Origin: Auricularia sp. M13
Lineage: Eukaryota; Basidiomycota; Agaricomycetes; Auriculariales; Auriculariaceae
Assembly: GCA_037042915.1 (NCBI GenBank)
Contig: CM073196.1
Location: forward strand, 2,976,001-3,040,000
DNA length: 64,000 bases
Direction: 5' to 3'
Within the stretch, counting starts at the first letter, position 1. The number at the start of each line of letters is the position of its first letter. Both the position numbers and the translations under genes were made by a program. The notes under the pieces were generated by a model. That model worked only from the letters and a program-made list of their open reading frames with translations. It did no database searches and was not told the DNA's origin. Shown in pieces: positions 33,603-45,051 of this stretch.

Positions 33603-35176
33603 CTAGACTGGCCAATCCATCTTGGCAGCATAAATGACCGCGGCACAGTGCACGCAAGCCGCGGTCTCGACAGACAAGCCATACGAGGTCTTGAGCAGGT
33701 GCCACCAATCCGACTCAGGGTGGTGGCTTGGGTCCACGCTTCGCAGCATGCACATGATCGCGCTGTGCGTGTCTGCGGGCACGTTGTCCTAACCTCCCTG
33801 AAGGGTGGTGGACCCCCGTAACGCGCAACCCATGCCTGGCGCTGCCTCATGCGTTCGTTAGCCTTGACGAGAAGCGCCTGCGTTTCTTGGCCAAGCACCG
33901 CGGTTTCGGGGCGCGCGATGTAGCGCCAGGGCTGGATCCTGTTGACAATCGACAGCGCCGGGGCATCCTGCGCGATGTGGAGCACATGGCGGGCGCGCGG
34001 AAAGAACGTCGCCGCGTGCGGCGCCGCGATCCTGTGGTTGATGACCTCGCGAATAACAGCCATAGGTGTGACGTAGCCGCTGGACCCCGGGCACGACAGG
34101 TAACGGGGGTGGTTGAAGCGGACGACCGTGTGCACACCGGGCACAATCGCGCGCCCTGTGTGACCCGGCGGGACTTCTGGGTCGACCTGCGCCACGATGG
34201 TGATCGTGTCCGTGACGCGGTCCACGAGGCAGGCCTTGTAGATGTCAGTACTGAATACAAAATGCATAAATGAATGTTCGGCTTACCAAGTCCTCGATTA
34301 ACTGGAACACCACATGGCGGAAATCGTGTCGCTGGTCGGTATGCGTCCAGAATTCATTGTGCACCAGGCCTGGCCTATCGAGCATGTCCTGACCATCCTG
34401 GCGAGTCGAAAGTGCCCACTCCAGAATGCGGATCGCGCCTTCCTTGGTCCTCGAGTTCGTGAGCATGCTGGCCTTGAACCGCCGAGCATGAGCAGGCGTG
34501 GGAGCTTGCATCGGGGCAGGCGCTGGGGTGGCTGCACGGGGGGGCTGTGCGAGAGCTGCGCTTGAGGTCTGGGGCGCGCTGGGAGCTGGAATGCCGCCTG
34601 CGTTGGGCGCCGACGGGATGGCCGTGTTGTTCTTGAGCGGTGCTGCACGTACAACAGCACGAGCAGGACCAAAGACGTCCTCTTGGTCCTCCTGATCGTC
34701 TCTGACCGCGCCTGCACCTGGAGCGTACTCTTGCAGTTCCTAATCGAAGTCAGACTGAGTAATAAAAGGTGCTGCTGATAACTCACCTGGACTCGCGCAT
34801 CCTGGTCAGACGAACACATCTGCAGCACCTGCATCATCTGTGGAATGGTTGACAAGAGATCCGAGATGTTGGGCTGTCCGCGTGAACGAGTCGGACTGGT
34901 TGGCGGCGAGAGAGCGGGGGTGCGAGGAGTCTGAGAGCCCGAGCGACTTGATCCAGAACCAAGGTGAAAATGGATATGGACCTGCTGCTGCTGCTGCTGG
35001 CCATCCTCGACGCGCATGACGCTTTCCTGGGCCTGATGGTGCGCGAGTCGGCGGGGCGTGCGAGGTGGTCCTTGAGAATGCCCGCTCGAGGTCAGCGGCG
35101 GCCCAGGGTCCTCGTCCTCCTGCTCTGGGAGACCCCTGCCAGCGGAGGTGTAGCCGGGAGGGAGTGGGTGGCGCAT
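33603..35176 (-). CDS. Gene X: KDZ-element accessory protein, unknown function
   Basis: ATG 35176 (MRHPLPPGYTSAGRG). Exon 1 (34787-35176) is Pro/Gln-rich with a polyQ stretch and ISDLLSTIPQMMQVLQM. Intron 34740-34786. Exon 2 (34287-34739) is acidic then Ala/Pro-rich, ending RRFKASMLTNSRTKEG...QLIEDL. Intron about 34235-34286. Exon 3 is a compact, probably folded domain: VDRVTDTITIVAQVDPEV, YVTPMAVIREVINHR, IQPWRYIARP. One more splice or frameshift near 33790 leads to SAIMCMLRSVDPSHHPESDW and a TAG at 33603. About 470 residues. No family recognised, so I assign no function. Intact-looking apart from the last junction. Confidence 0.6.
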
Positions 35177-35887
35177 TTTTGGTGTGCGCGCAGGCGGGGA
35201 GATGGTGCAGGTACGAGAAAGAGAGCAATTGCTGCCGTGTCGGTTCGACGCGATGCTGTCTTATGCATTCTGCTCTTCATTTCCCAATCCTCCCCTGCTA
35301 TATCGAGCACCAGGGAACTGTTTTGTACTAGTATAAGATTTATTCTCTGAAGTATGAGCACAGATAATCAAGAATTGGTGGAGATATGCTTGAAATACGA
35401 GCTGAAGCAGCTTGGAACAGACCTCTCTGCAGCATATTGTCGTCGATGATAAGGAATAGAAAGCACCGTTCACCTCGTAACTTGCACAGGCAAGTTATAT
35501 AGTATACTACATTGTCACACGCGAGTACGAACGCAATCCCCCCAGAACTGCACTCTGTGTGAGGTGATTCAGGACAGACAGTGTTGTTTTGTTACGAGTT
35601 CACCGACCACCATACTGGTCCATTCTCTAACTGCCTACACCCGAATGTCTCAAAACCACCTGAGACCCTTACATATAGTCTCTAAGATATAATTCCAGGC
35701 AGCCATTCGTTTATAAATTTCCTGTAGGACACATTGAAGGCACTTGAATGCAGTTTCGGGCTCTCAGTTCAACGGTCTAAGGCTTCCATACTTTGGTACT
35801 TTGAAGCAATGCACTGATTTCGACTTGGGAAGCATAGTTCATATTCCAAAGATACTCAAGCTACACCTGCGAGCTCCAAGGCCGCAT
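35177..35887. other. Spacer between transposase 3' end and gene X
   Basis: About 700 bases, AT-richer than the flanking exons. No ORF with recognisable content. It presumably holds the 3' end of the transposase transcript and the promoter of gene X. The string TATAAGATTTAT at 35332 is a possible TATA box about 150 bases upstream of the X start. Confidence 0.4.
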
Positions 35888-38137
35888 TTACATGGCACCA
35901 TTGTCCTCATACGACTCAAAGGCTTCGAACCGTTCCGCTGCGTCAAGGAGAGCCTCGTCGTCCGTCCCATCATCATCGTCTTCCATCGAAGCAGCGTGGA
36001 ACGCCTCGTGCGCGTGCATATCGCGTGGCTGCGGGCGGAACAAAGGGCCAACTTGATGGATTCGGGTGCCCGGTCCAGGTGTGCCGGTGAAGCCCTTCGA
36101 TAACTCGAGCCTTTGAAGGCGCACGCGGTGAAGATGGTTGACCTGAGCGTGACGACGAGCAAGGGCTTGAAGCTCTACCGCAAGGGGAGAGCCATCCTGG
36201 GTGGCTTGTTCGACAGCGGCGGCGAGCTGCACGTCCTCGTCGTCGATCCATGTGCGGAGTCAGCGCGCCTCGACGTTACAGCGCGTAAGCTCTTCCCGGG
36301 CGCGCTGCAGCTTGAAATATTGTGTCATAAACGTGCGGTTGGCAACGTTGGCCCAGGGCCTGCCTGCAACGTCGTGCCGAGACATGCGGAGAAGACTGAA
36401 GTCGGAGAGTTCAGTCCATTGGACGACTGTCTCCCATGATAACTGCTCCGCCGCCGGATTGAGCTCTCTGGCAGCTTCGTTGAATTTCGCCAGTGCTGTA
36501 CGGATCGCCTTGGAGCGGGTTTGAAGTGCCTTCGCGATCTGCTGTCGAAGTTTGTAGCCTGAAAAACATGTCAATACCGACCAACCAAAATGTGAACAGA
36601 GGCTTACATATGTCTGACATGTTGGCCTTCATGAGCTCAAAGAGCCGCTCCGCTGCACAACGAGACATTCCAGGTGGTCGAGTGCAAGGCAAACCTTTCG
36701 TTCGCGGATATACACCAGCGTGTCGATCCATATTCCTTACTGGTCGGTAGCCAGCATTGCGCAGGATTGATCTTGCTCTCGTACACGCGCACGTCCCTCT
36801 CGGCCAGCTCCAGATCTCGCACCGCGTCCGCGCGCGCGCGCTCGCGCCTCGCGAGCTGACGCTCGTACGCGGCAACGTTGCCCGTTGTGTACATTTCCGG
36901 CGTCAGGTTCGCGAATTGCGTGTCATGCGTGTCGAACTTGGATCTGCGCAATAGTGTATCTGTCAGTACGTGTGATAGGCAGTAGCTAGGTGTGACGTAC
37001 CGCTTGTCCGCAAGTTTCATGAGAGCCTCAACGTACCGGATAGCAAGAAGATCACCGGCGGGCTCGTGCTTGAGGGCCTCCAGGTACTCGAGCTCCTCCG
37101 TTCTCCACCTCTCAAAATCCTCAGCCCCAAACCCGAGCACGGCGGCCGCGTTCATGGAGGCGTTGCCCTCAGCGATGATCTGCAGGGCCTGCGCGTGGTT
37201 CTTGACGATGAATCGTGCGAGCTCTGCGTACTTCTTGTTGTCCCAATGGTGAAAATGCATGTCAATAAATTGCCGGTAGTGATAGTGCGAGCCAAAGCGT
37301 ATCGTGCGCGCAACGTCGTTCGATTCAGAGAATACGCGCTCGCACGTTTCGAAGTCTTCGAGGCCGACACCGGGCGTATAGATCGGGTGATAGCGCAGCT
37401 GGCAGAGGCGGTTATGCGCGTGCCCGTGAAATGTGTTGACGACGGGATTGAATCCCATATCCTGCACCTGCGGGCCGAGCGTGCTCTTGCTCAGCGTCAC
37501 GGCGAATCCACACCTGATGTCGTAGCCCGCGCGTTGAGCGCCTGGAGCCACCTGCATCATGTGCGACAACAGCGCGAGGCTGTACTTCGCCCTGTTGGAC
37601 GTTAGCTTTCATTTGGGCAATACGAACGGGCTCATGACGCACAGTTCTCCGCTACGTATCATTTCCTGCAGCTTGAGAGTTAGGCCGTGGCGGCAGACAC
37701 CCAGGAAGATGCCTGTCTGCTCGAAAAAATCGAGGGCCACCTTCATGTGCTCGGGCTGCATGTTCTTCCAATTATCCTGGCACGGCGGCGGATCCAGCGC
37801 GCTGTCGCCCGTGTCGCCAGGTTCGGCGCCAGTGACGTGTCTGCGACCCTTAGGATGCGCGGATTGCTTCTTGACTTCGTCCTTGAACTGGTCGGCCGTG
37901 TCGAGGAAGTAGTCGCTGTCGAAGCAGCGAGTATCCGCCGAACCCGCGGCCGCATGTTGTTTCAACGACCCGTTACCGTCCATTGCCCAGAGTCTTGATA
38001 CAAGAAGCTCTGGCTCAGCTGTGAGCTGCAAGAAACAGTTAGCATTGGTTGGCACACTTATAGGCAGCGTACTGTGTAGTTGCACGGTGGACAGGCATTC
38101 AGCACGCGCCAGTCGGCGCCGTCGCGCCCAAGAAATA
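35888..38137 (-). pseudogene. KDZ transposase, catalytic and C-terminal part
   Basis: Downstream of the Ngaro-like insertion the reading resumes with FLGRDGADWRVLNACPPC (cysteine-cluster end). After a short intron (about 38021-38068), LLVSRLWAMDGNGSLKQ and FDSDYFLDTADQFKDEV open the catalytic core. QTGIFLGVCRHG, then YDIRCGF, NTFHGHAHNRLCQLRYHP, GVGLEDFETCERVFSESN and HFHHWDNKKYAEL are hallmark KDZ blocks. Further introns are seen near 37592-37645 and 36955-37010. The C-terminal helices include YKLRQQIAKALQTRSKAI and end in an acidic tail at 35888. The catalytic D/E residues are present. DNA cut-and-paste enzyme, nuclear; non-functional only because of the insertion. Confidence 0.93.
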
Positions 38138-38262
38138 AATGAAGTGTCTCGGTCGAAGAGACACGAGACACGCGTTTTGGGCCAAAGGAGCGGACTTGGA
38201 AAGCCGAAGCCTTCCTGTCCGCTCCGACCACCTCAGCGAAGCGGAGACATCTCCATCTCGCA
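38138..38262 (+). repeat. Split direct repeat A1
   Basis: Begins TGAAGTGTCTCGGTCGAAG and is identical to A2 at 43698-43822 until CATCTCGCA. A short hairpin (GTGTCTCGGTCGAAGAGACAC) lies at the outer end. Confidence 0.93.
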
Positions 38263-38457
38263 GCTTCCCTGGGTGTTTCTTGCTTGTGGGCTACCCAGGT
38301 CTTCTTTCCCTCGAGGTTGTCCTGGCTCTCGCTACGAACACGCGTCAAACGGCTCGTCGCTGCTGCCCCTATCGCCACACCAGACTGCGCGCGCTCCGAC
38401 GCGACTCTGCCCTTGCCGCGCACCTATCGAAGAAACTGCCCTCGCTTGTGACTTGCT

Positions 38458-40577
38458 ATGCCGCCGAGACGTGCGCCCGCCCCCAGCGAGGACGACGATG
38501 CTCAGGAGGAGGGCCAACAGGGGGTCCCCGACGCGCCCGTCCCACCTGTTCGCGTGCCGGTCCCGCGCAAGCGCGTCGTTCCCTTGCCCACCGACCGCGA
38601 GACCAGAAACCAGTCGCGTCGCAGGCAGGACGAGGAGGACGATTCGTCGCCTACCAGGCCGCCGGCGAGACGCTCCAACCCCGAGAAGTTGGCCGAGATC
38701 GTGGCACGGAGCTCTGCGGCGGCCGCGGCGAGGACTGCCGCTGCAACTGCAGCTGCCGCCAAGAAGCGCAAGGAGGCGAAGGCGGCTCACGAGCACGAGC
38801 GCCAGGAGCGCGAGCGCGAGCATGGGCGTCGCGGCTTGGACTTCCTGGTTGACGACGACCAGGACGACGACGGCGAGGAGGAAGAGCCTCTGGTGCCTCC
38901 GGGAGACGTCGACATCGATGACGACGTCGATGACGACGACGACGTCGACGCACGCCGGCGGCAGCCGTCGGACGAGGACTTCTTCAACCAGCCCACCGGA
39001 CGCCAGACAGACTTCGCCCGTCGCCTGCAACGATCCGTGCCGTCTCCCGCTCGTCGCGGCAGAGCTAACGTCCGCATCGTGTCGCCCAGCTTGGGTCCTA
39101 TCGACGAGGACGACGACGACGCGCCGCCTGCTCAGCGCGCGCTAGGCCGGGCTTTGGGAGGCGCGCGTCCGCGCCGCCGCGCAACAGGAGCAGTGCCTTC
39201 TCGCGGCCGCTGAGGCCTAATTCCGTCCCCGACGACGCTCAGCCCACTGAGCCTGAGCTGCCGCTGCAGGATGAGGACTACGAGGACGACTTGCCGCTTC
39301 ACCAGCGCGGGTATCTCTCGGATGAGGGCACCCCTGGACGCGTCACCGGTACGTTCAATTTCGGTGCTTGCATGGCAGCACGAGGCACGCATGGCGGCCG
39401 TTTTTCGAGCGCGTACGCTTGGCGGCGCTGCTCAGAGCACGCATGGCGGCTCGTCCGGACTACGCTTAGCGGGTCTGGGTTGCCTCTTGCGCACGCTTGG
39501 CGGCGCGAGGCGTGGATCCATGCTGTGCGTGGATCCTGGATCGCCGGATCGCTGGTCTGCAATCTGCAGATCAGTCGATCGCCACGCGGCCTCCGTGCTG
39601 CCGTGCTTGCTTGAAGATGCGTGCATGTGCTCACTGGCGCTGCAGGTAGACGTCAGCGCCGCTCGCCTGCGTCCGTGTCGCCCGAGCACAAGAAGGCGCG
39701 CTTCGATCGCTTCGTCGAGGGCAGGACCGTGGAGGCCACGCAAGCGATCATCACGAACGCGGCGGCGAAGATCATTCGCGCGGGCCTCTCATCGTACCTA
39801 CCGCTGCATTACCTGTCGGACGAGGTCTTCGATCAGGAGGAGAATGCGCGCGTCGTCGTCGTTGGGGATCCTGATGCGGCCAAGCCGCCCGTCGTCACCG
39901 TCGTTGAGCGCGAGGCTACGTACGATCTGTGGTGCCAGTGGTCGGACCGCTTGCTCGCCGCACTCTCGGCGCTGCGCGTTCCCTTGGGCCTTTACAGGAT
40001 GGTCTCGCGCCATTTCAAGATCGTGCGCAACAGCAGGCACCTGCGCCAGTCCTGGTCCGTTTGGCGGGCTTATGACATCGCGATGCGCAAGAAGCTCGTG
40101 CTCGCGAAACCACCTGACATCGGCATCTTCGACGAGACGACCTTCAAGATCGTCGACCGCGAGGACTTCGAAGCGCTCCGTCGCGCCGCGTTCGAGCTCA
40201 ATGCGCGCGCAGAGAAGATGCTCAGCGGCAAGACCAGGCCGTCCGCGAGCTCGGCCGCCGTCGCGAAGAGACCTACCGCCGCGCCGACGAAGAAGGCCGA
40301 CGTGTACGAGCGCTGCTTGCTGTGCGGCTCATGGGCTCACGTATTCTCCAAGGAGAAGGGCACGCGACAGGACTGCAAGATCAGCCCCGTATGGCTTGAC
40401 TGGGACGCCGTCGCGCGCGTCTTCAAGATCCCTGGCACCGACGCTGTCGTTTGCTGGGCGTTCAACAGTAAAGGCGGCTGCTCTAAGCCCGCTTGTCGTC
40501 TCGCCAGCAAGGGCCACCGCTGCTCGCTCTGCGGCGACTCCAAGCATGGCTGTCACGGTTGCTCCAAGGTCTCCTGA
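38458..40577 (+). pseudogene. Ngaro-like gag ORF (frameshift and intron)
   Basis: ATG 38458 opens a disordered, highly charged N-terminus (PPRRAPAPSEDDD, polyalanine, Asp runs) to 39213. The acidic sequence then continues in another frame (NSVPDDAQPTEPELPLQDED), implying a one-base frameshift around 39130-39190. A probable intron of ~295 bases (GTACGTTC at about 39350 to CTGCAG at about 39645) leads to EHKKARFDRFVEGRTVEAT. A Cys/His-rich C-terminus follows (CLLCGSWAH, CWAFNSKGGCSKPAC, CSLCGDSKHGCHGC), ending at 40577. The zinc-binding end is typical of Gag-like proteins in these fungal elements. Confidence 0.72.
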
Positions 40578-42438
40578 TCGCGCTATTGCTACGACTACTC
40601 CTGCTCTCGTTCGCTGCCGCTCCGTTTCTCCAATTGCTGCGCGCTCCCTAGACGTTCCCATGCTGCATTCGGTTTCCCCAGCGTTGTTAACGCCCGTTTC
40701 TGCGCGCATCGCGCCACCTGTGTCTTTGTTCGCTGCTTCTGCTATAGACTTGCCCGTGCCTGCTTCTCCAATGACTCCAGACGTTCCTTCCCTGTGCCGC
40801 ATCGTGACGACGTTCATTCCGGACGTTTGGGAGGAGGAGCTCCGTCTCGCCGGCCTTCTTGAGCGTTTTGCGGCCATTCCTGTCGGTATGCGAGAAGGTT
40901 TCGATGTTGGCCTGCCAAGGAATGTTATCGATGAGTTCTTCGCGCGCACTGGCGTCCGCTACAAGATTTACAGAAACCACAACTCGGCTGAGAATCATCC
41001 CGTTGTCATCGACAGCATGATCGCCGACGAGACTGCCGCTGGGAGATTCTCTGACTTTTTCGAACCGGACGAGTTGTTCGAACGAGTGGGCCACTTCCGT
41101 AACGCCCCGCTCACTATTGCGCCGAAGGACGGGTCGTATGACGCGGGTCGTGTTTGCCAGGACTTCTCTCATCCCAGGAACGACCCCGGCGATGTGTCCT
41201 TCAATGCCTCTATCGACCGCGACGCGTTCACGTGCGATTGGGGAACGTTCTCTCAGTGCTATATTTTGGCTGCGAACGCTCCGGTCGGAGCGCAGGTGGC
41301 GGTTTTCGATGTCAAATCAGCTCACCGTCGCGTTCCCATCGTGCCCTGGCAGCAGCCGTTCTACGTCGTGATGTGGCGCGGCAAAGTGGCTCTAGACTTC
41401 TGCTGTCAGTTCGGTGCTGCGTCGTCATCCGGTCTGTGGGGTGCCATCGCCGATGCTTTCAGGTCGATTTTCGCGTTTCGCTTTCCTTCGTCGGACGCTC
41501 TGAATTGGGCCGACGACTTCACCTTCTGGCGCTATCTCAATGGCATGGGCAGCTTTGACGTCTGTGAAGCCGACATTTATGCTCTCGCCGATCGCTTGGG
41601 TTGGCCGTGGAGCGTTAAGAAGACACGGCCTTTCTCTCACCGCTTTCCGTACCTGGGTTTTGACTGGGACCTGCAGCTGCGCACGGTCGAGGTTACGGAC
41701 GCAAAGAAAACAAAGTATCTGACCGCTATTGCGTCTTGGCTACCGGGAGCGTATGTCACGAAGCGCGAGGCTCAGTCTGTGCTTGGGAAACTGGTCCATT
41801 GCACCATGGCGGTTCCCGAAGGACGCTCGCGGCTGCCGGCTATTTCGAAGTTCACGGCTGGGTTCACGACCTCGAACGCGTTTGTGAAACACAAGATTGC
41901 GTCAACCGTGCTCGACGACATTGCTTGGTGGCGCGGCATGCTCAGCAGCACTTTCTGCGGTTCGAAGATTGTCGCTGTCTCCGACCCGGTCGCGCTCGAC
42001 GTGTACGTGGATGCATCCTCCGCCTTTGGTATTGGCCTCGTCATTGGGAACGAGTGGGACTATTGGAGATTTGCGCCCGGATGGAAGGCGGAGGGGCGTG
42101 ACATCGGCTGGGGTGAAATGGTGGCGTTGGAGTTCGGCTTGCGAGCTCTGGTCGAGAGAGGCTTTCGCAACGCTCACATCCGCATTCGCAGTGACAATAC
42201 CGGCGTAGTCGGTGCCTTCGACGCGGGCAAATCGCGGAGCTCACAGACGAATAAGGTGCTGCAACGCCTCGTGACGTGGATGATATCCCACGGGCTGTGG
42301 TTGTCATTGCAGTGGGTCGCTTCCGCGGACAACCTGGCCGATGGCCCGTCGCGAGGTGTCGGGATTTTGGGCATGAACAGGCGTGTGCACGGTTTCCGCA
42401 TTCCGTTTGCTGTCAAGGACCTTGTATTGCGCGTTTGA
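40578..42438 (+). CDS. Ngaro-like reverse transcriptase-RNase H
   Basis: The frame is open from 39271, but coding character starts near 40600, overlapping or following gag in another frame. RT blocks: RVCQDFSHPRNDPGD, then QVAVFDVKSAHRRVPI (first Asp), FGAASSSGLWG, and the active site NWADDFTFWR. WADD in place of YxDD fits this clade, to my knowledge. RNase H: YVDASSAFGIG, GEMVALEFGLRAL, SDNTGVVGAFD and ASADNLADGPSRG, so all four acidic residues are present. The protein copies element RNA into circular DNA for the recombinase. No internal stops are seen. Confidence 0.9.
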
Positions 42439-42539
42439 ATAGATTCCGCGACGCCTGAGATCGGTGATCGCGATTTGCGGATTGTCAGATCTGCGATCAC
42501 GGCTTGAATTAGAGTGCGCCACGTCACTCGTGGCTCTTG

Positions 42540-43546
42540 CTCTTGACCGTGATGCTCCCAAATCGTGTATGGCGCCGCACGATGCGGGTGCACGACTCTG
42601 CGCTGGCGGACTCCACAACGTCAAACTACGCCCGCGCTGTCGAGAGATTTCGCTCGTGGGCTGCTGCAGAGCGCGTCCCACGCTCGTCTTGGTTTCCGAC
42701 GCCTGAACCAGTCGCTGCGCGTATGCCGCGTCGTTTGCCGGCTTCTTCTCAGCGGGAGCGGTGCGCACGGCTATGGCTGCGCTTCGTTTCTATCATGAGC
42801 GTCGCGGTTGGCCTTGGCTTTCGTCGGCGAGGCTGCAGCGTATCATCAAAGCCGTCGATGCTCACGCGCCTGCGTCGGCGACCCGATCTCAACGCCCGCC
42901 GGTCACGCTTGCGATGCTGGACGAGGCCTTATTGCGCTTGAATCTGAACCGGGGATTCGATCTGTGCGTCGCTACCGCAATGCTCGTCTGTTTCTGGGGC
43001 CAAATGCGTCTTGGCGAGGCATTGTCGTCCACTCGAAGATACGACCACTGCCGCATGCCGGCTGTGAAACACGTCACGCTCTGTTCGGAGGCTGGCGGTC
43101 CCAACGAGACGTCCTGCTTGTGGCTTCCTGCAGACGAAAACTGCGAAAAAGGCGATCATGTCTGGCTTGCGCGCCATCATAACGATCCCTCGTTCGCTCT
43201 GCAGCATCACTTCGCCGGCAACCGTTTGCAACCCGACGATCCTTTGTTCTCATATCGCGTCGACAAGTCGGACGAGCTGCGGTGCTTGACAAAGGCTGCC
43301 TTTCTTTCTAGGCTTAACGAGATCTGGCGCGCGGCCGGGATGCAGGAGGTGACGGGCCACTGTTTTCGTATTGGTGGAACTACGGCCTTGCTACGAGCGG
43401 GAGTCCCGCCGGACGTTGTCAAGACTGCCGGTCGATGGAAGTCTGATTCGTTCTTGCGGTATTGGAGAAGCGTAGATGTCATTATCTCCAGTCATGTGGA
43501 CCTGTGCGACTTGTATTGGTCCGGGCCAAATAAGGCTCGTTTCTAA
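42540..43546 (+). pseudogene. Ngaro-like tyrosine recombinase (one frameshift)
   Basis: The N-terminal core-binding region (DSALADSTTSNYARAVERF) reads in one frame to about 42715. AYAASFAGFFSAGAVRTAM then continues in another, so a single frameshift or unrecognised splice is present. The catalytic boxes are intact in the second frame: Arg in QMRLGEAL, HCFRIGG (HxxR) and Tyr in GRWKSDSFLRYWR. It ends at the TAA near 43546, about 50 bases before repeat B1. The enzyme would integrate the circular cDNA. Confidence 0.88.
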
Positions 43547-43595
43547 TCAATTATGTTTGCGTGTTTGGGCTTCTCCCTTCGGTTGGTTTCGGGGT

Positions 43596-43983
43596 TTTGG
43601 GTTCCAACCTCATTCTCACTATGTCTGTCTCACAAAGGGATCGACACGCCCACACTCTATCTAGAACTCTCGCCATCAGAGCGGAAGAAGGGCCCAAAAT
43701 GAAGTGTCTCGGTCGAAGAGACACGAGACACGCGTTTTGGGCCAAAGGAGCGGACTTGGAAAGCCGAAGCCTTCCTGTCCGCTCCGACCACCTCAGCGAA
43801 GCGGAGACATCTCCATCTCGCACCCACCGTCCCATCCCTTCAAAGTCTTCTTTGTTGTCTTTTGTTCTAGAGTCGTGAGTTTGGGTTCCAACCTCATTCT
43901 CACTATGTCTGTCTCACAAAGGGATCGACACGCCCACACTCTATCTAGAACTCTCGCCATCAGAGCGGAAGAAGGGCCCAAAA
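43596..43983 (+). repeat. Split direct repeats B1-A2-B2
   Basis: B1 43596-43699 (TTTGGGTTCCAACCTC...GGGCCCAAAA), A2 43698-43822 and B2 43880-43983, with a 57-base spacer between A2 and B2. B2 ends directly at the resumed transposase coding sequence. Confidence 0.93.
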
Positions 43984-44972
43984 TTGATGCGGCGGTCGAT
44001 CTTGCGACGCATCATGAGATACACGTCGAATGCGTCTGTGAGCTGTCGCCGAAGTTCGGGCCGGTATGGGACCTCGGCGATGGCTGCGAGGGCGCACGCG
44101 AAGGGCTGAAAGCCCAGGCGAGGGTGGTGTGCTGGAAGCTGCCGGTACAGCTCGAGCATGCGCATGCTGACGCCCAGAGCAGGCTGGAGCGGCGTGCAGG
44201 GCATGAATCCGTATCGTAGCAGCATGAGCACTGCATCCTCGTTCGCATCCGCGCGAACGAATAATTGCTCGCGAGGGCAGTCTATTATACTGTCAGAATA
44301 AGTCCAAATCTCCACAGGGGATCTAGACGCACCGAAAATATTCATGACTTCAATTGCAAAGCAGGTGCTGTTGCCGTTCGGCTCAGTGGTGTCGAGCTCA
44401 AGCCCTGCCGTTGTGCGCCACTTCCAGTCGAGATAAATGTCGACCATCTGCGGCATGAGGTCCTTCCAGGCTGTATGGTGCATGGCCGCGCGCTCCTGAC
44501 GCGTACGATAGCTGGATGTCATACGGTAATATCTACAAGATGTGAGTATCAGCCATGGATCCCGAACGGCATCCACTTACTTTTTGGCACGCGCCAAACG
44601 TACTACAGGGGTCTCGTCCTTGGCCACAGTCTCCCACGAGTCGTCGTCTGCAAGCCCCATGCCCTCGTTGTCGTGGTCAAGCAGGTCGTCGTCGCGGTCT
44701 TCAAAGCCGTGCGGCACATTTGGCAATTCTTCTCCTTGCAACGCAGCCCGTTCAGAAGCTGAGGGCATTACTGTAGAAGAAAGCATTAGTATAGTCCACA
44801 TCTGCAAGGTGTATGATATTTACCATGTCAGATTCGTCGTTCTTCATGCAATATTAACTGGCGTCGGGTGCCGCTAACAGCAGTAGAGACACGGCCGGTC
44901 TGGGACACAACCTGCACCATTCTACGCTTCTTGGGTGCGTTGCTGGTCTGCTGGAAGGTCGTGCGGCGCATT
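43984..44972 (-). pseudogene. KDZ transposase, N-terminal CxC part
   Basis: ATG 44972 (MRRTTFQQTSNAPKKRRM) is followed by a short intron (to about 44806) and the acidic exon SERAALQGEELPNVPHGFEDRDD. After another intron (about 44527-44578) comes SYRTRQERAAMHHTAWKDL and YLDWKWRTTAGLELDTTE. The CxC-type region follows: TYSDSIIDCPREQLFVR, RYGFMPCTPLQPALGVSMRML, then FDVYLMMRRKIDRRIN at the Ngaro junction. Such cysteine-cluster N-termini are characteristic of basidiomycete KDZ transposases and probably bind DNA or chromatin. The start lies 80 bases inside the right TIR. Confidence 0.88.
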
Positions 44973-45051
44973 GTGAACCGCGCTGCACCGACGGCAAAGC
45001 AGCGGTGCGGGTGCAGAAGACTGAGTTCAACAACTCCAACCAGCTGACGAT

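Larger units (their letters stand above)
38138..43983 (+). mobile_element. Ngaro-like tyrosine-recombinase retroelement with split direct repeats
   Basis: The architecture is A1 (38138-38262), genes, B1 (43596-43699), A2 (43698-43822), spacer, B2 (43880-43983). A1 and A2 are identical over about 124 bases, and B1 and B2 over about 100. This split-direct-repeat layout defines Ngaro-type elements. The genes are gag-like, RT-RNase H and tyrosine recombinase, all plus strand. It is inserted, opposite in orientation, into the KDZ transposase gene. The host frame rejoins cleanly (RRIN then LFLGRD) without a clear target duplication, as expected for tyrosine-recombinase integration. Confidence 0.94.

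Noticed and set aside
38021-39145. 374-codon ORF crossing split direct repeat A1
   Set aside because: Runs from an intron of the transposase through the repeat into an out-of-frame reading of gag; Arg/Thr-rich nonsense.
39271-40577. N-terminal third of the 1,055-codon ORF as part of the RT protein
   Set aside because: This part overlaps real gag coding in another frame and is Arg/Ser-rich without motifs; RT similarity begins after about 40650.
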